Assembly: GCF_905201705.1 (NCBI RefSeq)
Contig: NZ_CAJKOX010000047.1
Span: forward strand, 1-29,063
Direction: 5' to 3'
Source: an uncultured Marvinbryantia sp.
GTDB lineage: Bacteria > Bacillota > Clostridia > Lachnospirales > Lachnospiraceae
Length of the DNA: 29,063 bases
Shown here: piece by piece, positions 15,409-23,914 of the stretch
Position numbering within the stretch: the stretch's first letter is position 1
Layout of the letters: each line of letters opens with the position of its first letter
Made by a program: the position numbers and the translations under genes
Notes under the pieces: model-generated
Database searches by the model: none
What the model saw: the letters and a program-made list of their open reading frames with translations, nothing else
What the model was told of the DNA's origin: nothing

Positions 15409-16728
15409 TTACAAGAGTTTTCCCCAAAATGCAATGCCTGTTTCCAAAAATCCTGTCAAAAAAATAGCATTTTTCTGATTTTCGTAATCCCAGCCCCTAT
15501 ACGCGGCAAAATGCCGGAAATATACGCTTTCTTTTTCCAGATGAACCTCCTTCGAAATTTTCTGTTCATTATCCTTATCGTCCAGTTCTACGATCTCCCA
15601 GGAGCCGCAGAGTTCTTCCGCCGGAATCTTCTCCAGCGCCTCTCCGGCAAAGGGTTCCGGCCCGAGCGCCGGCCATCCGTCGATCAGAAACATCGGACGC
15701 ACCATCAGGTAATGCTTTTTAAAACTCAGACGGTTCTCATACTCATCACGGTAACTCTCCGCCATTGCCCCGTCACGGATATGGTGCACGAAAAAATACT
15801 GTTTCCGCACCGGATCATAAAACGGCACGCCGTGTCCCGGTCCGCGAAAGCCTCCCCATTTCCATCCGGCATTTTCCGATCCCACACCGGGAGCGCAAGC
15901 GTTAAACCGATAGCTGTTTGCGATCTTTTCTCCCATGCTTTCTTCCACAAGATTTTTTCCTTCCCGATCTGTATAGGGTCCGGTCACCGTCCTGCTTCTG
16001 CCCACCCGGACATCATAATTATTCCCCAGCCAGCCGTAGGACTGGAACAGATAAAAATACCCAGTCTCCGGCACATAGATCACAGCCGCCCCCTCAGGCC
16101 CGTCCAGCTTCGGCGGACGTCCTTTTCTCGAGATACAGGTTCCTAAAGTTTTCGGATCCCCATCCAGAGGAAGCCCGGTGGACGCCTCCAGTTCCTTTAT
16201 GTAAATCCCCCCGAAGAAGGAACCATATACCAGATAGCAGCGCTCTTTTGCCCGGATGATATGCGGATCAATGGCATTCGGATAGGTGTCGTCCGTTCCC
16301 CAGGTGTCTGCCACCACGCCCCGGTTTTCAAAAGGCCCCAGCGGATGCTTTGCCGCTGCCAGCCAGATCCTGGATTCCGAACTGCCAAAGCTTCTGGTTG
16401 CAGAATAATACATCCGATACTCGCCTTTCACATACTCGGTAAAAGGAGCCCAGAAATTTGGGGTGGGCGGATACCCGCCGTTATCCCGTCCCTGCGCGAT
16501 CGCTTTTGTGGAAAGCACACACTTCTCGTAACGAAAGTGCACCAGATCGGCAGAGCTTCGTACCGGGATCCCGATCTCATCCGGCAGTCCGAGCTCCGGT
16601 CCGTATGCGTCCGTACAGTAAGAATAATATTTTTTTGTGACAGGATCCCACATCATAGAAGGATCATGGGCTCCTGCAAAAGCGTTTGATTTTATGTGAT
16701 AGTCATTCAGCCGCAGCAAACCTTCCAT
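15409..16728 (-). CDS. Cytoplasmic GH43 arabinanase/arabinosidase
   Basis: A 439-residue glycoside hydrolase family 43 enzyme without signal peptide. The five-bladed propeller domain carries the three expected acids: general base Asp22 (AHDPS), Asp154 (NAIDPHI) and general acid Glu212 (GPEGAAVIY). After about residue 345 a WPALGPEPFAGE segment leads into a C-terminal beta-barrel region like that attached to GH43 endo-arabinanases. It probably hydrolyses imported alpha-1,5-arabino-oligosaccharides; other GH43 substrates such as xylosides cannot be excluded. It follows the permease genes after a terminator-like hairpin, and AGGGAG precedes the ATG. The next gene is the ArsR-type regulator. Confidence 0.85.
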   Translation of the reverse strand: MEGLLRLNDYHIKSNAFAGAHDPSMMWDPVTKKYYSYCTDAYGPELGLPDEIGIPVRSSADLVHFRYEKCVLSTKAIAQGRDNGGYPPTPNFWAPFTEYVKGEYRMYYSATRSFGSSESRIWLAAAKHPLGPFENRGVVADTWGTDDTYPNAIDPHIIRAKERCYLVYGSFFGGIYIKELEASTGLPLDGDPKTLGTCISRKGRPPKLDGPEGAAVIYVPETGYFYLFQSYGWLGNNYDVRVGRSRTVTGPYTDREGKNLVEESMGEKIANSYRFNACAPGVGSENAGWKWGGFRGPGHGVPFYDPVRKQYFFVHHIRDGAMAESYRDEYENRLSFKKHYLMVRPMFLIDGWPALGPEPFAGEALEKIPAEELCGSWEIVELDDKDNEQKISKEVHLEKESVYFRHFAAYRGWDYENQKNAIFLTGFLETGIAFWGKLL

Positions 16729-16750
16729 GTTTTTCTCCCTTTCTGTTTTG

Positions 16751-16790
16751 AAAAGGGGCAGCCGTAAAATTTTTCCGCTGCCCCTTTTTC
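16751..16790 (-). terminator. Terminator after the permease genes
   Basis: A 10-bp stem AAGGGGCAGC (16753-16762 with 16777-16786), 14-nt AT-rich loop, then TTTT on the minus strand. It lies 22 bp past the permease stop and 23 bp before the GH43 start, so that gene depends on partial read-through or an unseen promoter. Confidence 0.75.
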
Positions 16791-16811
16791 ATCTGTTGAA
16801 TTGTATACTTA

Positions 16812-17681
16812 TTAGCCCTTTACGCCGGTAAGCGCCATCGATTCGATGATGTATCTCTGGAATATGAAAAACAGTACCAGAGTCGGCAGCAGCGACAATA
16901 CGGAAGCTGCCATGATCAGCGGATAATCACTGTTTACTGCATAGGCAGAATTAAACATACGGATAACTACCTGCAGTGTGTACCACTTATCCTTGGATAC
17001 GAAGATCGTCGGTGCGAGATAATCATTCCAGATACCCATGAACCACAGGATCGCCTGCGTCATCAGCGCGCCCTTCATCAGCGGAAGGAACACCGCATAG
17101 TAAATCTTGAAATAACCGCATCCGTCGATCTTTGCCGCCTCCACCAATGCATCCGGAATGCTGGTCAGGTTCTGCCGCAGGAAGAAGATCATGCTGACAT
17201 TACCAAACAGACCAGGCAGGATCAGAGGAAGCAGGTTGTTTGTCAGACCCATTCTTGTGAACATTACGTACTGAGGGATCATAACAACGGCAAAGGGAAT
17301 CATCATCGTTGCCAGAAGTCCCAGGAAGATTCCGTTTTTCCCTTTAAATTTCAGCTTACTGAACGAGAAAGCCGCCAGGGAAGAGGTAAAGCTGCCGACT
17401 AACAGCACCGGGATCTCAACGATCAGGGTGTTGCGCACACCTCGCAGGAATTCCGGTTTCGCCAGCACTTCCGAATATTTACCGAATTTCCACGGATTCG
17501 GGATCAGGCTAAAGTTCGCGGAAAGTATCTGATTCTTTGTCATGAAAGAAGCAAAAATCATATACACCAGCGGAAATACCATGGCTACCGCGCCAAGGCA
17601 AAGCAGGATAAACACGATCACATTCGTCCTGCGTTCTTTCGAGGTCATACCACCCGAAGCTTTTTCATCATTTTTCGCCAT
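16812..17681 (-). CDS. ABC sugar transporter permease (AraQ/MalG type)
   Basis: A 289-residue inner-membrane protein with six predicted helices. The cytoplasmic EAA loop VEAAKIDGCGYFKIYYAVFLPLMKGAL, which docks the ATPase, is present, as is the typical C-terminal FIFQRYIIESMALTGVKG ending of MalG-type CUT1 permeases. It forms the channel with the permease encoded 14 bp upstream and receives substrate from the binding protein at 18738. No ATPase gene is nearby; CUT1 systems of Firmicutes usually borrow a shared MsmX/MsmK-like ATPase. The gene order suggests arabino-oligosaccharides as cargo. Confidence 0.93.
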   Translation of the reverse strand: MAKNDEKASGGMTSKERRTNVIVFILLCLGAVAMVFPLVYMIFASFMTKNQILSANFSLIPNPWKFGKYSEVLAKPEFLRGVRNTLIVEIPVLLVGSFTSSLAAFSFSKLKFKGKNGIFLGLLATMMIPFAVVMIPQYVMFTRMGLTNNLLPLILPGLFGNVSMIFFLRQNLTSIPDALVEAAKIDGCGYFKIYYAVFLPLMKGALMTQAILWFMGIWNDYLAPTIFVSKDKWYTLQVVIRMFNSAYAVNSDYPLIMAASVLSLLPTLVLFFIFQRYIIESMALTGVKG

Positions 17682-17695
17682 TTTCTTTCCACCCC

Positions 17696-18616
17696 CTACT
17701 CAATCGTCTTAACCCATTTATCCTGGCCGACAAAGTTGATCGCTGTTATGATAAAGATGATGATCGCCAGAATGAAGGCCATTGCGGATGCATAACCCAT
17801 CTGGTTGTTGCCGAACGCCTTATCGTACAGGTAAAATACTACCGTCGCGGCGCTGTAGTTCAGACCGCCGTTCGGAACCATAACGAGTACCTCTACAAAT
17901 ACCTGGAAACCGCCGATAAGACCGGTGATCAGCAGGTAGAAGGTAACAGGGGATACCAGCGGCCAGGTAATATTGCGGAACAGATTCCAGCCGCTCGCGC
18001 CATCGATCTTCGCCGCCTCATAGTAGTCTTTGGGGATGCCCTGCAGACCGGACAGATACAGGATAATGGAGGTTCCAAGACCTTTCCATGTCATAAAGAT
18101 GATCATTGCCACCTTTACCCAGAATTCATCTCCAAGCCAGTTAGGACCATGTTGGCCGGATATCAGCTTTATAATGCTGTTAAGCAGACCGTAATCGTAG
18201 TTGAATACCCACATCCAAAGGATAGATACCGCAACCAGTGAAGAAATAACCGGAATATAGTACATGGTACGAAGTACCTTGATGCCTCTGATCTTACGGT
18301 TCATACCCATGGCAATGATAATACCGAGGATCATACCGCAGGGAATGCCGAGCATGTAAATAATGGTGTTCAGCAATACCTTCCAGAAACGGTCATCGGT
18401 AAAGAGCTTGATATAGTTTCTGAGACCGACGAAGTTGTCCAGCATGTTGTTCATACCAGTCCATTTAGTCAGGCTGGCAATAAACGCGAAGACGATCGGG
18501 AACGCCATGAAGATCAAAAAGCCGATAAAAGGCGGAGCCACAAATGCAAGCCCCCAGCAATGCTCTTTAAAAGCTGCTTTACTCATTTTTTTACGTTTCG
18601 CTACGTTACCACTCAC
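17696..18616 (-). CDS. ABC sugar transporter permease (AraP/MalF type)
   Basis: A 306-residue permease with six predicted helices and the EAA loop YEAAKIDGASGWNLFRNITWPLVSP. It is the MalF-type partner of the next gene. The start codon is GTG at 18614-18616, preceded by GGAGGTGG; no better ATG is present, and the product begins with a basic segment ahead of the first helix. It lies about 120 bp after the binding-protein gene, separated from it by a strong stem-loop. Substrate inferred from context: arabinan oligomers. Confidence 0.93.
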   Translation of the reverse strand: MSGNVAKRKKMSKAAFKEHCWGLAFVAPPFIGFLIFMAFPIVFAFIASLTKWTGMNNMLDNFVGLRNYIKLFTDDRFWKVLLNTIIYMLGIPCGMILGIIIAMGMNRKIRGIKVLRTMYYIPVISSLVAVSILWMWVFNYDYGLLNSIIKLISGQHGPNWLGDEFWVKVAMIIFMTWKGLGTSIILYLSGLQGIPKDYYEAAKIDGASGWNLFRNITWPLVSPVTFYLLITGLIGGFQVFVEVLVMVPNGGLNYSAATVVFYLYDKAFGNNQMGYASAMAFILAIIIFIITAINFVGQDKWVKTIE

Positions 18617-18671
18617 GAATTTCCACCTCCAATACAGACAAAAACTGCATTTTCATTTTTTATAGAAAGAG

Positions 18672-18700
18672 AGCCGGCCGCGGACTTATGGCGGCCGGCT
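18672..18700 (-). terminator. Stem-loop between binding protein and permeases
   Basis: A perfect 10-bp GC-rich stem (AGCCGGCCGC, 18672-18681 with 18691-18700) with a 9-nt loop. The minus-strand tail CTCTTTCTAT is only moderately T-rich. Such hairpins commonly give partial termination or protect the binding-protein mRNA so that this protein outnumbers the permeases. Confidence 0.6.
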
Positions 18701-18737
18701 GTTCTCCCTCGTCTGATTCTGTTTTATCTGTTTTATC

Positions 18738-20093
18738 TTATTCTACCATTTCCCATGCTTCATCCAGGAGCTCCTGCATTTCCGGCTGAACTTCTGCAAT
18801 ATACTCTTCTACGGTTACGCTGCCGTTCTTTACGGTATCGAAACCTTCAAAGAATCTATCCAGCCAGCCTGCGCTCGGGGTGTAGGTGGACTCGATAAAT
18901 CTTACGCCTGCGTTTTCCGTTCCGTTCAGGTAGTTGAAGAATACGTCTACGTTGCTCGGGTACGGAAGCTCGCCGTTTGTAACGGCATCCTTAAATTCGC
19001 CCTCTGCCATGGAGGTGATGTTCGGGAGGCGGATGGACTGACCGGTCGTGATACCGGACATTTCTCTGTTTCCATCCTCATCAGCACTCATAAAGTAAGC
19101 GAGTTTTGCGGCAAGATCTTTGTTTTCAGAGCTTTCTGCCACACAGTAGCCAACGGTTCCGCACCAGGTCATGGATTTGCCGGTGGAAAGTGTCGGATAC
19201 AGGCACAGATCCCATTCAAACGGGAAAGTCTCATCATCCATGAAAGCAGCTACATCCCAAGTACCGCATGCATAGAAGGCTTCCTGTCCTGCAAGCCATC
19301 TCTGATATACACCAAGGGAAGCATCCTGCTCTACGGTCGGCGTTACCTGATGTACAAGCGTCAGATCTACGAATTTCTGGCATGCTTCGATAAACTCCGG
19401 CGTGTCGATGGTTACGGTTCTGTAATCATCGGAAAGGAAGCTTGCGCCGTTTGACCATACATACTGATACAGCATAAAGGCATTTGCTGCACCCATGCCC
19501 CACTGATCGATCTCACCGTCGCCGTCCGTATCCTTTGTCAGCTGTTTGCAGACTTCCACGAATTCGTCGTATGTATAGGGGTTGTCCGGATCCGGATAAT
19601 CCAGTCCTGCTTCGTCAAACAGCTCTTTGTTGTAAGCGTATGCAAATACGGAAGAATCATACGGAAGTCCGTACAGATCGCCGGTACCGGTAGACTCTCC
19701 ATCGTAGCGATAGTTGTCCAGGATATCCTGCATCATGTCGTCCGTGGAAAGACCTGCTGCTTCCAGGAGCGGAGTCAGGGAGGTGATATAGCCGTTGTCT
19801 ACGTACTGAGAAACTGTTTCCGGTCCTACGTAGAATACATCCGGCAGATCTCTCGCTGTCATCATACCGGTCAGCGTTGTGTTGTAGTCGTCCTTCGTGG
19901 AGAACTGAACCTCAACGGTGCATCCGTTTGCTTCCTCGAACTGCTTGATCATGTTCTGGACGATCGCCTGCTCCTGCTCATTCGCATATACAAACATGCT
20001 CAGCTTTGCGCCGTCATCTGCCTGTACCATGGACACGGAACCGCAGGTCATCACTGCTGCCAATCCAAGAACCATAAGTTTTTTACTGCTCAT
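18738..20093 (-). CDS. ABC transporter sugar-binding protein
   Basis: A 451-residue exported family 1 solute-binding protein (KLSMFVYANEQEQAIVQNMIKQFEEANGCTVEVQF, then ARDLPDVFYVGPE and YGLPYDSSVFAYAYNKELFDEAGLDYP). It captures the sugar and delivers it to the two permeases encoded next. The frame opens at 20132, but the ATG at 20093 has AGGAGG and a proper signal peptide (KKLMVLGLAAVMTCGSVSMVQA). The only Cys of that region (residue 17, VMTC) does not match a normal lipobox because Thr precedes it; a signal-peptidase I cut after VQA is also possible. Its promoter is at 20154-20182. Cargo is inferred from the neighbouring arabinan enzymes. Confidence 0.9.
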   Translation of the reverse strand: MSSKKLMVLGLAAVMTCGSVSMVQADDGAKLSMFVYANEQEQAIVQNMIKQFEEANGCTVEVQFSTKDDYNTTLTGMMTARDLPDVFYVGPETVSQYVDNGYITSLTPLLEAAGLSTDDMMQDILDNYRYDGESTGTGDLYGLPYDSSVFAYAYNKELFDEAGLDYPDPDNPYTYDEFVEVCKQLTKDTDGDGEIDQWGMGAANAFMLYQYVWSNGASFLSDDYRTVTIDTPEFIEACQKFVDLTLVHQVTPTVEQDASLGVYQRWLAGQEAFYACGTWDVAAFMDDETFPFEWDLCLYPTLSTGKSMTWCGTVGYCVAESSENKDLAAKLAYFMSADEDGNREMSGITTGQSIRLPNITSMAEGEFKDAVTNGELPYPSNVDVFFNYLNGTENAGVRFIESTYTPSAGWLDRFFEGFDTVKNGSVTVEEYIAEVQPEMQELLDEAWEMVE

Positions 20094-20153
20094 CTTAATA
20101 TCCTCCTTCTTATTTTGCGTGTGGTTTTCCATGCGCTTTTTGATGATAACAAT

Positions 20154-20182
20154 ACTATATCAGAATATTTTAGTTTTGTCTA
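20154..20182 (-). promoter_or_regulatory. Promoter of the sugar ABC operon
   Basis: On the minus strand TAGACA (20177-20182), 17 bp, then TATAGT (20154-20159) with an upstream TG (extended -10). It starts 61 bp before the ATG. The spacer contains the shared TTTTAGTTT motif (plus-strand 20168-20176), a position typical of a repressor site. Confidence 0.68.
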
Positions 20183-20185
20183 TGA
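20168..20185 (+). promoter_or_regulatory. Candidate operator, copy 1 (TTTTAGTTT motif)
   Basis: TTTTAGTTTTGTCTATGA shares TTTTAGTTT-N4-TA with copies at 21358 and 25893. It lies inside the -35/-10 spacer of the ABC operon promoter. No experiment supports binding. Confidence 0.35.
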
Positions 20186-20225
20186 TTTTTTACATTTTTC
20201 TAAATAAAAAACGATATTTTGTTAG

Positions 20226-20239
20226 ATTTTCATGAAAAT
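20226..20239. promoter_or_regulatory. 14-bp perfect palindrome upstream of the ABC operon
   Basis: ATTTTCATGAAAAT is its own reverse complement. It sits about 44 bp upstream of the -35 of the ABC operon promoter and 64 bp past the stop of the GH43 gene at 20303. It could bind a dimeric regulator, but AT-rich palindromes also arise by chance. Confidence 0.3.
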
Positions 20240-20302
20240 GCCAGTTTTATTTTGGTCATTTTTTACAAAAAATTTAAGGAGAATATATTACTTTATATTT
20301 TT

Positions 20303-21280
20303 CTAAAATAAATTTGGTTTGTAATCAAATACCGGAAATCCTTTTTTATCGTAGGTAAGCTTCATCACCATCGCATGGCGATTGATGTCATACAGAGAGT
20401 TTCCGGTGATCTTTTCATACTGGCGTGCATGGTACACGCAGTAATCCGTAACGCCATCCTCGCCTTTTACAAAGGAATTGTGACCGGGGCCAAAAATACC
20501 TTTCTCAGGATCGGTAGCCAGCACCGGATAGCGCTCCTTCTTCCAGGCATGCGGATCCAGAAGGTCCGCGTCCTCGTCAATGCTCAGCATTCCCATGCAG
20601 TAGCAGGCGCCTGTGGAGCTTGCGGAATATGTCATAAATATCTTTCCGCCATGCTTTAAGAAGGCCGGCCCCTCATTTACCCAGAAGTTTACGCGTTCCC
20701 AGTCATAGTCCGGCGTCGTAAGAAGCACCTGCGCTGTGGCAAGCTTATAAGGCGACTCCATTCTGGCGATATAGAGGTTGGAGATCTTCTTTCCCTTATT
20801 CACCTTTTCCGCCCAGACGAAATATTTTTCCCCTTTATGTTCAAGGATCGTCGCATCCAGAGAGAAATCCCGGAAGCTGAACTTATCCCCGTCCGCCGGC
20901 TGGATCATCCCGCGCTCCTCCCAGGGATCGTTCATCGGATCGTTTCCCGTACACTCCAATACGTAGGGACGCAGCTTCCATTTATTACCGACCTCGCTTG
21001 CCGCATAATAAATAAACCAGCGGCCGTCCAGATAATGCAGCTCCGGCGCCCAGATATGCAGACTCATCGGCCCGCTCTCGTGCTTTGTCCAGACCGTTTT
21101 TTCTTCTGCGTCTTTCAGCCCGGCAATGGTATCGGCATGGCGGATAGCCAGCCGGTCGTATTCCGGTGCGGATCCCATAAAATAATAAGTTCCATCCTGC
21201 GCACGGAACACATAAGGATCTGCGCGGCACTCGATCAGCGGCTGATTATATTCCGTAATACAGATTTTCTTTCTATTCAT
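20303..21280 (-). CDS. GH43 exo-alpha-1,5-L-arabinofuranosidase-like enzyme
   Basis: A 325-residue single-domain GH43 enzyme without signal peptide, therefore cytoplasmic. The catalytic triad is visible as Asp21 (CRADPYVF), Asp142 (FSLDATI) and Glu203 (VNEGPAF). The CRADP opening, the LHIWAPELHYLDG and GPGHNSFVKGEDG motifs and the compact length resemble the exo-1,5-arabinofuranosidase group (subfamily 26). It would trim arabinose from the ends of imported linear arabinan oligomers. AGGAGG precedes the ATG. It has its own promoter (21323-21351) and lies upstream of the ABC operon, divergent from yesL. Substrate is inferred, not shown. Confidence 0.87.
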   Translation of the reverse strand: MNRKKICITEYNQPLIECRADPYVFRAQDGTYYFMGSAPEYDRLAIRHADTIAGLKDAEEKTVWTKHESGPMSLHIWAPELHYLDGRWFIYYAASEVGNKWKLRPYVLECTGNDPMNDPWEERGMIQPADGDKFSFRDFSLDATILEHKGEKYFVWAEKVNKGKKISNLYIARMESPYKLATAQVLLTTPDYDWERVNFWVNEGPAFLKHGGKIFMTYSASSTGACYCMGMLSIDEDADLLDPHAWKKERYPVLATDPEKGIFGPGHNSFVKGEDGVTDYCVYHARQYEKITGNSLYDINRHAMVMKLTYDKKGFPVFDYKPNLF

Positions 21281-21322
21281 AATCTCATCTTCCTCCTGTT
21301 GTTTTATCAGGTAATCCGTTTT

Positions 21323-21351
21323 ATTCTACACTACCTTTTCGGCATATGCAA
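21323..21351 (-). promoter_or_regulatory. Promoter of the GH43 exo-enzyme gene
   Basis: On the minus strand TTGCAT (21346-21351), 17 bp, TAGAAT (21323-21328), ending 43 bp before the ATG. The -35 box is weak, and the shared TTTTAGTTT motif lies directly upstream of it. Confidence 0.5.
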
Positions 21352-21357
21352 TTACTG

Positions 21358-21375
21358 TTTTAGTTTTTGTTAAAT
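21358..21375 (+). promoter_or_regulatory. Candidate operator, copy 2 (TTTTAGTTT motif)
   Basis: TTTTAGTTTTTGTTAAAT has TTTTAG-N7-TAAAT, the same spacing as copy 3. It lies between the divergent GH43 and yesL promoters. A further ATTTAGCTAAAAT is at 21384-21396, containing the palindrome TTTAGCTAAA. Confidence 0.38.
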
Positions 21376-21424
21376 TACTACACATTTAGCTAAAATTTTT
21401 ATGTCTTTTTGCACAGGTTTGCTA

Positions 21425-21453
21425 TCGACTTTTCGCACAATGCACGATATAAT
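21425..21453 (+). promoter_or_regulatory. Sigma-A promoter of yesL
   Basis: TCGACT (21425-21430), 17 bp, then a perfect TATAAT (21448-21453), 45 bp before the ATG at 21498. Confidence 0.68.
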
Positions 21454-21497
21454 ATACAAAGAACCTGTTCGACAAAAAAATGTAAAAGGAGTTGCCT

Positions 21498-22154
21498 ATG
21501 AATATATTTTCGTTTAACAGCTGGCTTTCCAGATTTCTTTATCTGGTAGCGGATATCGTATTGCTTCATATCCTGTGGATCATCTGCAGTCTCCCCATCG
21601 TGACGATCGGGGCTTCCACTACCGCCCTTTATTCTTCCTGCATGAAGCGCATCCGGAGAGATGAAGGGTATATCACCGGCAACTTTTTTGGCGCTTTTAA
21701 ATCCAACTTCCGGCAGTCCACTCTGATCTGGCTTTTGCTTCTGGCAGTCGGCGGCATCCTTTACATGGATCTCTGGATCGGGCTTTCTGTGGAAGGTGTG
21801 CTCGGAAAAATCATGCTGGTCAGCTGCTCCATGCTCCTGATCCCGTTTTTCTGCACTGTTCTTTACATTTTCCCGGTGCAGGCAAAATTTGAGAACCGCA
21901 TTTTAGACAACCTCAAAAATGCATTCCTTATGTCCCTGTCAAATTTTCAGTGGACCCTGTTTCTGGCATTCATTCTTGCTACTTTTGTTCTGCTGACGCT
22001 GGTATTTCCGCCCTTTATGGGCTTGATGCTGATCGCGGGAGCCGGCATATTCGGCTACCTTACCTCCTGCGTTTTCGTCTATGTATTCCGGAAATACCTG
22101 CCCGACGAGCTGCAGGAAGACGCTATGGCGTCCAGGATAGACCAGGAACAATAA
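21498..22154 (+). CDS. YesL/DUF624 family membrane protein
   Basis: A 218-residue membrane protein with about five hydrophobic segments. The N-terminal region with WIICSLPIVTIGASTTALY is the YesL/DUF624 signature (usually LPIVTIGAATTALY). The biochemical role is unknown. In Bacillus, YesL lies in the yes locus for rhamnogalacturonan, and the family repeatedly accompanies CUT1 sugar importers and glycosidases, so a role supporting sugar uptake is likely. The frame also allows a TTG start at 21492, but the ATG at 21498 has AAGGAG six bases upstream. It is the only plus-strand gene in the arabinan locus, with its own promoter and a strong terminator. Confidence 0.85.
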   Translation: MNIFSFNSWLSRFLYLVADIVLLHILWIICSLPIVTIGASTTALYSSCMKRIRRDEGYITGNFFGAFKSNFRQSTLIWLLLLAVGGILYMDLWIGLSVEGVLGKIMLVSCSMLLIPFFCTVLYIFPVQAKFENRILDNLKNAFLMSLSNFQWTLFLAFILATFVLLTLVFPPFMGLMLIAGAGIFGYLTSCVFVYVFRKYLPDELQEDAMASRIDQEQ

Positions 22155-22170
22155 TACGGATCGTAAAGAT

Positions 22171-22208
22171 GGCTGAAAGGAATCCTGTTTTTCCTTTCAG
22201 CCTTTTTT
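22171..22208 (+). terminator. Intrinsic terminator of yesL
   Basis: A perfect 11-bp stem (GGCTGAAAGGA, 22171-22181 with 22192-22202) with a 10-nt loop is followed by six T. It also separates yesL from the convergent GH43 gene ending at 22214. Confidence 0.93.
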
Positions 22209-22213
22209 GCACT

Positions 22214-23857
22214 TTACTTCATGCTTCCCCAGATACAGGCGTTGTTTCCGCCAATCGCAGAAAAGGTCATCTTCTTTTCCCCTTCGTCGTTGGTCTGCTC
22301 GTAGAAAATCCCTTTAAATTCCAGTCCGGTATCCATGGTGATCGTCACGTAATCGTATCCCTTTCCGGAATCCTTCTTGCTCCAGGTTCCCTCAAAGGCT
22401 CCTGTTACCGTTCCGTCCTCTTTCAGCTCCAAAGAGCCGGTTTCCAGCATGGAAGGGCTGTTTTCCTTTCCGTGATTGATGTATTCGTAAATTCCCGTCA
22501 CCGCAGAATCATCGACATTGGCAATGCGCTCATTGCGATTCTCATACACCGCCGTACAGGGCCACGCGTCTTCATTCAGATATTGCTGGCGTACCCGCAC
22601 CTCATGGTATTCGGAGCCTTCGTTGAACCGCTGATGGAAGATCAGATATCTCTGACCGTCCTCGTCGATCAGCGCCGAATTATGTCCGGCGGATTTGTAG
22701 CCCCGCTGACCGTCAAACTGATAATTGCCCATCAGCTTGATACCGTATTTGGAGTTTTCTACCTTGCCGCTGTCCGCCGCGTTATTTCCCGCCGCGTCAA
22801 GATATGGACCGTAAATATTCTCAGACCGGAACATACGCATATTGTAGCCGCCGTCCGCGGTAAGACCGCCATACGTCTCATACAGATAATAGTAACCGGC
22901 TTCCTCATCGTAAAGGATATACGGGCCCTCGCCGGACTGATGCTTGCTTCCCGCAATGTGCGTGCCGTAATAACGGTCTGTGAAATTGCCGGAAACCTCT
23001 TCCTGGGAATCCGTGCCCGGATAGATCACAAGCCCCGTCGTCTCGTCTACCCTGAGGATATAAAGTCCGCCGGACCAGGAGCCGTACACCAGGTACAGAT
23101 TTCCGTCCTTATCCTCTACCGCCGTTAGATCGATCGCATTGGGAGCATACTTGTAATTGTAAAGCCCGTCTGATCCAAACCATTCTTCACTGATCTCATC
23201 GATCCCGCCGTTCGCCGAGCCAAGCTCCAGAAGCTCCGTAAGGTTCAGATAGTCATTATCCCACCTGGTATCGATCTTGCTGTTTTCGTCCACACCGCTT
23301 TCTTTGGAAAAGCCGGAATAGATCATCGTGTCCACATACGCATACGGTCCTTCAATCGTCTTTGATACTGCCAGACCAATGCAGGAGCGTTTCCAGGAAG
23401 AAGACGCGCTGTAATATAAAAGATACGCGCCCTTGCTCCCATCTTCCCAGACATACCCCGCATCCCAGTGGACATCCGGCGCCCAGATCGCGTAGCCGCC
23501 CGTGCAGTCGCCGTCGTTAAAGCCCGCCCACTCGAACGTCTCCGCAAAATTTTCCGTCAGGTTCCCGTATATGGCATTGTCTGTCGGATTCTCGTAATCC
23601 TTGCAAAGCTGCTCCCAGTTTACCAGATCCTCTGATTTCGCCGCGGCGAGATGGCTTCCAAATACATAATACGTATCGCCCTCGCGGATGATCGAGGGAT
23701 CATGTACACTGGCGCGGGAAATCGCGCCCTCGTAAAATGTTTTTTCCCCGCCAGAGGCCGCCGTCCCCTCCGCGTTCTCCGCCGCAGACAGCGATCCGCA
23801 GACAGAAGCTGCCAGAACCGCGGCAGATATCATTGCTATCCATACCTTCATTTTCAC
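22214..23857 (-). CDS. Secreted GH43 endo-arabinanase
   Basis: A 547-residue exported enzyme. The signal peptide (VWIAMISAAVLAASVCGSLSA) is probably cut near residue 25. A GH43 propeller domain (about 45-435) carries Asp53 (VHDPSII), Asp243 (NAIDLTAV) and Glu310 (SGEGPYIL); IWAPDVHW and the SAGHNSALIDEDGQRYLIFH block fit endo-1,5-arabinanases. The C-terminal about 110 residues (VTGIYEYINHG to ACIWGSMK) form the beta-barrel domain seen in Bacillus AbnA/AbnB-type proteins. It would cut polymeric arabinan outside the cell. The start is GTG at 23857, 8 nt after GGAGGG; the ATG two codons later is too far from that site. No wall anchor is seen. Confidence 0.88.
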   Translation of the reverse strand: MKMKVWIAMISAAVLAASVCGSLSAAENAEGTAASGGEKTFYEGAISRASVHDPSIIREGDTYYVFGSHLAAAKSEDLVNWEQLCKDYENPTDNAIYGNLTENFAETFEWAGFNDGDCTGGYAIWAPDVHWDAGYVWEDGSKGAYLLYYSASSSWKRSCIGLAVSKTIEGPYAYVDTMIYSGFSKESGVDENSKIDTRWDNDYLNLTELLELGSANGGIDEISEEWFGSDGLYNYKYAPNAIDLTAVEDKDGNLYLVYGSWSGGLYILRVDETTGLVIYPGTDSQEEVSGNFTDRYYGTHIAGSKHQSGEGPYILYDEEAGYYYLYETYGGLTADGGYNMRMFRSENIYGPYLDAAGNNAADSGKVENSKYGIKLMGNYQFDGQRGYKSAGHNSALIDEDGQRYLIFHQRFNEGSEYHEVRVRQQYLNEDAWPCTAVYENRNERIANVDDSAVTGIYEYINHGKENSPSMLETGSLELKEDGTVTGAFEGTWSKKDSGKGYDYVTITMDTGLEFKGIFYEQTNDEGEKKMTFSAIGGNNACIWGSMK

Positions 23858-23914
23858 TTTTTAAACCCTCCCATGTTTGTTTTTACACCAAAATGCCGTC
23901 CCGCAGGCGTATGC

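Noticed and set aside
21950..23128. 392-codon plus-strand frame opposite the secreted GH43
   Set aside because: Antisense of a well-supported GH43 with intact catalytic residues, and it starts inside yesL and crosses its terminator.
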